Shown piece by piece: positions 60,029-64,000 of a stretch of DNA of 64,000 nt (position 1 is its first letter; every line of letters begins with the position of its first letter). This DNA is from Lasiosphaeria ovina. Taxonomy: Eukaryota > Ascomycota > Sordariomycetes > Sordariales > Lasiosphaeriaceae. The notes below the pieces were generated by a model. The model was not told the DNA's origin. It was given only the letters and a program-made list of their open reading frames with translations, and did no database searches. The DNA is taken from the NCBI GenBank assembly GCA_033439765.1, contig JAULSN010000004.1:1870001-1934000 (forward strand), written 5' to 3'. Both the position numbers and the translations under genes were made by a program.

Positions 60029-61259
60029 CCCCCCTTTTTTCCTTGTCTCTTGGTTCGGACTGGGTTGTGTATGCTGGAAACAGTTTTCTTTTGTTGGACA
60101 TGGGACGGCGTAAGAATTACTTGCTTTTGCTATTCATTGGTTGGGTCTGGTCTGTGTTTTCTCGAGGCGTTTAAATTCACGGAACCAAAAAAAAAAGGGA
60201 GGGGGTGTTGTTTGTTTTCTGGAATACCACAGTAGGAAGAGGTTTTGGCTTTTGGTTATTGGTTGGGCCATTTTTACCCATAATTTATAGCTGTTCCAGT
60301 CGGTTCGGTTTGGGATAGGGTCGCGCGTGTGTGCGTGTGTGTGTATATATCTCCTGTATTTTCCATCAATACCAAGAAACTGGGCATGGTTACCTTACCT
60401 TTTTCTGTCGTTTCCCCCTTTTTCTCTTCTCGAGATTTCGGGTTTCCTAAGGCCGATACGGTTCAGTATTTCGGGGGTTCGCATTATTTCCTTTATAATA
60501 CATAATAAAGTAGAAGAAGACGAACGAGATCTAGTTGCGAGAGGGAGAGCTTGGCAAGGGGCGTGTTGTTTTCTTTTGTGCTACGCTTGTCCTATGAATC
60601 CGTAAGATAGGTGTAGGTAGCGCCAAGGAAAAAGACAAAACGGGCATCGCCTGTTGGCAGACACAAAGAAAGCAAGAATCTTGTTTCTGCGAAGTTGAAA
60701 CAGAGTTGGTTGGTTGGTTTATCTACTGCATTTATTCTATATGCAGATGCAGATGTAGATGTAGATGCATTGCGTTGCGTTGCGTTGCGTTGCGTATGTC
60801 GCGTATCTCGCACCACGTACCTTGTTACCTTTAAATAATAGGAACCTAGCTCGTTCAGAGAGAACAGAGACTAATATGAGTAAGACGCCAAAACCTATCT
60901 CTCCTCTTACTTGTAATATTATCGACTTGTACGAAGTATTCGTACTTAGGTATGTAGGTTTCTTCCGTAAGTATTTGTCTAAATATACTGCGGGATTTCC
61001 CTTGTCTATTGCCCCTTCTAGATACAACAACTTCATCACATGGAAGGCAATTACTACTTTCTACATGCTTGCGCCTGTGTCTATCTATCCCACTACCCCC
61101 TCAGGGCTTGCTCTCAAGCCCTCTTTTGTGAGAGTTGCGTTACAACGAAGGTGTGTGGTCTACCTTTCCTAGAAGCCTACCTACCCAAAAGAAGGCGATG
61201 TACGGATATGCATGAACTGTTAGAGTCCTACCGGAAAGGTGAGTGAAACCATCGCCCCC
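60029..61259. other. Convergent spacer with GTTGC repeat
   Basis: Between the acyltransferase and Hsp70-like genes. A GTTGC pentamer run lies at 60769-60795. No gene seen. Confidence 0.5.
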
Positions 61260-63548
61260 CTACAGGAAAGCCATGTCTATGTTCTTGGCCCCCAAGCGCT
61301 CGCCGTTCACGACGACGGCGAATTCGGCAGAAGCCCCAGATGGCCTCAGCTCGAGATCATACACGAGCCTCTTGAGTCGTTGTCCTGTTACAGGGTTCGT
61401 GTAATCCTCCAGCTGAGAGTAGGGAACGTTGAGATTGACGGTAATTTTGCAGAGTTTCTTCATCTGCGGGCCGAAGCGCGAGGGGGGCTCTTGATTGTCG
61501 CATTGATACAGCTCCCTGGTGAACTTACGGGTGTACTCAGATCGCCGGAAGAGCTGGTAAAACGAGTGGCTGACGGGTTCGTTGGTGGCAACATTGTCCC
61601 CCTTTTTTGCAAAACATGTTAGCGGCCCCAGCCAAAGCAGTTCGTGTTGTGGAGTCAAAAGGGTTGAGGAGATGGAGAGGGTTGAGTAGTGGACGAAACT
61701 TACCCGTTTGATAAACCAATCCATTTGGCCCTTGGCCTTCCACTCGTTTTCGCGATTGTCAAAGAATTTGTCCCTGATATCGTGCACCTCTGGGTCGAAT
61801 GGCCAGTTAGATACAGCGCCAATATTTGCTCGGGATATGGTGGAGGAGACTCTGATCAGGGCATTTGCTCCATCTTCTCTGCCTCTGTCTTCTCTGCCTC
61901 TGTCTTCCAAGAATCCTTTGATGACGGCTCCTATGCAGATGGCGGCGCGGCTGATCATCAAGCTTGGGTCAGCACACACTTAATGCGGCGGCAGGGGCGC
62001 GGAGTCGGTTGCTATGGAAGTCCACTCACGGCCTGATGCCGCCTGGCTGTACGACGGTGATATTTGACCTCGCGTATTTCTGCTTGAGACACTCGTAGAG
62101 ATACGGGCTGCTGCCCAGGCCGCCAACCAGGATGATTTTCTTCATACAGCCAGCCCGTTAGCTACCTTTACACAAAGTCGGTTTTGGGGGATCGAAGGAA
62201 CCCACTGAGACGGCCAGCCGTTGGGACTTGACTTCGTTGATCTGTGCGGTTATCAGCCGTTTAATTCCTTCAAAGGCTTGGGCGAAGGCCTTTTGGATGT
62301 CATCACTGCCGACTTGCATTAGAAATCTCTAGAAAAAACCAACGGCTGTTGTTCTGTGTGACTTGCCTGCTAAAGTGGATGCAACCGTATTTGATAAACG
62401 GCTTCCTTGAGGTGTCATCCAGGCTGGAGTTGGCAAAAGCTTCGACTGGGATTCGGACGATATACTCCTTGTTTGCATTCCCCGGTTTGAACCGGGTCTT
62501 GATGATCTGTTCCCAGTCTCCTTTCATGATCTCCTTAATACCGGCCTTACTAAGGTGGTCCCACCTGCGGCCTAATCGTGCCTTGCACATGGACTCAAAG
62601 GCCTCGTCAACGAAGATGCCGCCATAGAGGCCCCCTAGATGTTTGGCGGTTTGTTAGGCATATATGCTTTCATCAAGCAGTGGGGTTTCCACTCAAAGCT
62701 AACTGACCTGTGCCCACGACAGCCTCCTCCATAGCGATAGGATCTACCCGGTCGATTTTGTAGCTGATCAAGTCGACTGTGCCGCCTCCAGCGTCGCAAA
62801 TGACGTAAACCTCGCCGGGCTTTGCCTTGCAGTTTGGCTCGCAAAACGTGGACATGGCGGCCGCTTCGGGCTCTGGGGCAAACGACAGCTTCGTCGGACC
62901 GGCAGGGCGGCGGTCCAGGATGCCGGCCGCCTTGGCAGCCCGCTGCATGCCCTGGCGGGCATAGTTCTTCCAGATGGCTGGCACCGTGAGCACGACGTGG
63001 AAGGGCATGGCGTCGACAACCGGCTCGCCGTAGACCTTGTGGATGCTCTCGAGGATGTGCTGCCACAGGAGGCGGAGGTAGTCACTGATGAGGTCGATGG
63101 CAGTTTTGCCGTTCTCCCGCAGCATCCGCCGGGCGCGCAAGAGCGACTCGGAGGACCTCAGATTCTTGTCAAGGTCTTCGTCTTTTAGCAGAAGAAGCTT
63201 GAACCAGCGGACAGGGTCTGCATCGGTGGGGATTTCGTAACCCCAGAGGACTTTGTCGTCCTCGTAAAACAGTTCCGTCGGCGCCTTGGCGTCCTCTTCG
63301 TCGGTTCCGGGCCAGTCCGTGATCAGGTTGACCTGGTTGCTCTTAAGATCGGCCGCTGTGGCCCACGCCGCGCCCGAAAAACTAGGTAGCGAGACGTTAG
63401 TTCTGCGTTCTTGAGCCTAGGTTGTTGGGAGGAGTACATGTACGCACGTCGTTCCAAAGTCTATCCCAATTACCATTACTTCATCTTCGTCGTCCGAGCC
63501 ATGTCGGTTTTTGGGCCGCGAGGCCAGCACCTGGTTTTGCCAACTCAT
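61260..63548 (-). CDS. Divergent Hsp70-like ATPase, GC-AG intron
   Basis: Actin-fold ATPase of the large family of fungal Hsp70-like proteins related to vertebrate HSPA12. Seven exons: 63448-63548, 62708-63381, 62367-62634, 62206-62305, 62030-62139, 61704-61962 and 61260-61601, giving 617 aa. Phosphate 1: VIGIDFGTTFSGAAWA, split by intron 1. Phosphate 2: YVICDAGGGTVDLISYKI. Adenosine motif: IILVGGLGSSPYL. The substrate-binding domain of canonical Hsp70 is missing; the C-terminal 200 residues are a beta-rich region specific to this group (YQLFRRSEYTRKF; VPYSQLEDYTNPVTG). No EEVD tail is present. Such genes are multi-copy in filamentous fungi; function is unproven. Intron 3 (62306-62366) begins GC rather than GT. 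Confidence 0.88.
62306..62366 (-). other. GC-AG intron of the Hsp70-like gene
   Basis: The exon ends AG and the intron begins GCAAGT, the exact consensus of the minor GC-AG class. It has a TTCTAATGC branch-like sequence and ends GGCAG. No in-phase GT donor would join the flanking frames. Confidence 0.85.
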
Positions 63549-63731
63549 GATCGGTACCTAAGCTAAGGCGCAAGGTGGTACCTAGGTAAGAGTCTCGAAC
63601 AAGTTGAAGATGGTAGCCATAAGGAGTACCAGTCTCCCCGGAATGGTGCCTCCTATTTAAGCAGAGGGAAGAAAGGAGAGGCAACACTGGAACCGGCCGG
63701 CCGGGTCAGACTCGGTATACATTAAGCGTTT

Positions 63732-63756
63732 TGAGAGAACCAGGCTGACGCAGACG
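63732..63756. repeat. Direct repeat copy A
   Basis: TGAGAGAACCAGGCTGACGC plus five more bases. It matches copy B at 63951 (offset 219) except for two positions that are C here and T there. Confidence 0.7.
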
Positions 63757-63950
63757 CCCCCTTGTTGGATCATGACATGGTAAGGACCTAGGTCTAGATG
63801 GTTCAACGGAGGCGTCTCAGCCTGCCTGCCATCCAGTTCGAACATAACGGTTTGCATCTTGCCTGCACAAAGACCGCCTTTTGTGCTCCGATGGCGGGAA
63901 CGGGCCGGTCGGGTCAGAGTTAGATATCCCTTAAACGCCCTGACTTACTT

Positions 63951-63975
63951 TGAGAGAACCAGGTTGACGCAGATG
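63951..63975. repeat. Direct repeat copy B
   Basis: Same unit as copy A with T at both differing positions, 219 bp to the right. Confidence 0.7.
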
Positions 63976-64000
63976 TCTTTCTCGGGTCTTGAAATGGTCG

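Larger units (their letters stand above)
63549..64000. other. Right edge, promoter of the Hsp70-like gene with a short direct repeat
   Basis: No gene seen. A 25-bp unit at 63732-63756 recurs at 63951-63975 with two C-to-T differences, and the preceding 40 bp are also partly repeated, so the window ends inside a diverged duplication. Confidence 0.6.

Overview
The window is nuclear DNA from a filamentous ascomycete, most likely a Sordariomycete. Reasons: protein-coding genes carry short GT-AG introns (about 45-150 nt) with CTGAC/CTAAC-like branch sites, coding sequence is GC-rich, spacers are full of microsatellites and TACCT/AGGTA words, and several proteins belong to fungus-restricted families (complex I assembly factor CIA84, the Sim4 kinetochore subunit Fta4, the DUF985 cupin, a small AAGTRRMRGTDGRGS-tailed protein). 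I cannot name the genus from sequence alone.

Layout, left to right: atg7 (+), a UPF0390 protein (+), a small basic His-rich protein (-), a secreted Thr-rich protein (-), a Tyr phosphatase (-), a very large MFS transporter locus (-), imp3 (-) and the mitoribosomal rsm18 (+) from a shared 0.5 kb promoter, cia84 (-), fta4 (+) with a giant CT repeat in its intron, a calpain-like protease (-), 3 kb without a gene, an ArfGAP-UBA-polyQ protein (-), an uncharacterised Cys-tailed protein (-), a DUF985 cupin (+), a SAM methyltransferase (-), a decayed kinase-like pseudogene (-), an F-box protein (-), a PLP decarboxylase (+), an uncharacterised disordered protein (-), ALA dehydratase (+), 3 kb without a gene, a membrane acyltransferase (+) and a divergent Hsp70 (-). 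This makes 21 genes and one pseudogene in 64 kb.

Most of the set is ordinary housekeeping: autophagy, ribosome biogenesis, mitochondrial translation and complex I assembly, kinetochore, vesicle traffic and haem synthesis. I see no operon-like logic and no convincing secondary-metabolite cluster. The points that reward a second look are gene-structure anomalies: an in-frame TAG that splits a 1,660-codon transporter frame, a kinase-like pseudogene whose lesions look like C-to-T mutation, a GC-AG intron in the Hsp70 gene, 17-31 nt microexons in the ArfGAP and imp3 genes, and a 125 bp CT tract inside the fta4 intron. I did not find a clearly new biological system. Exon boundaries below were read by eye from splice signals and frame continuity. 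Where they are uncertain this is stated.
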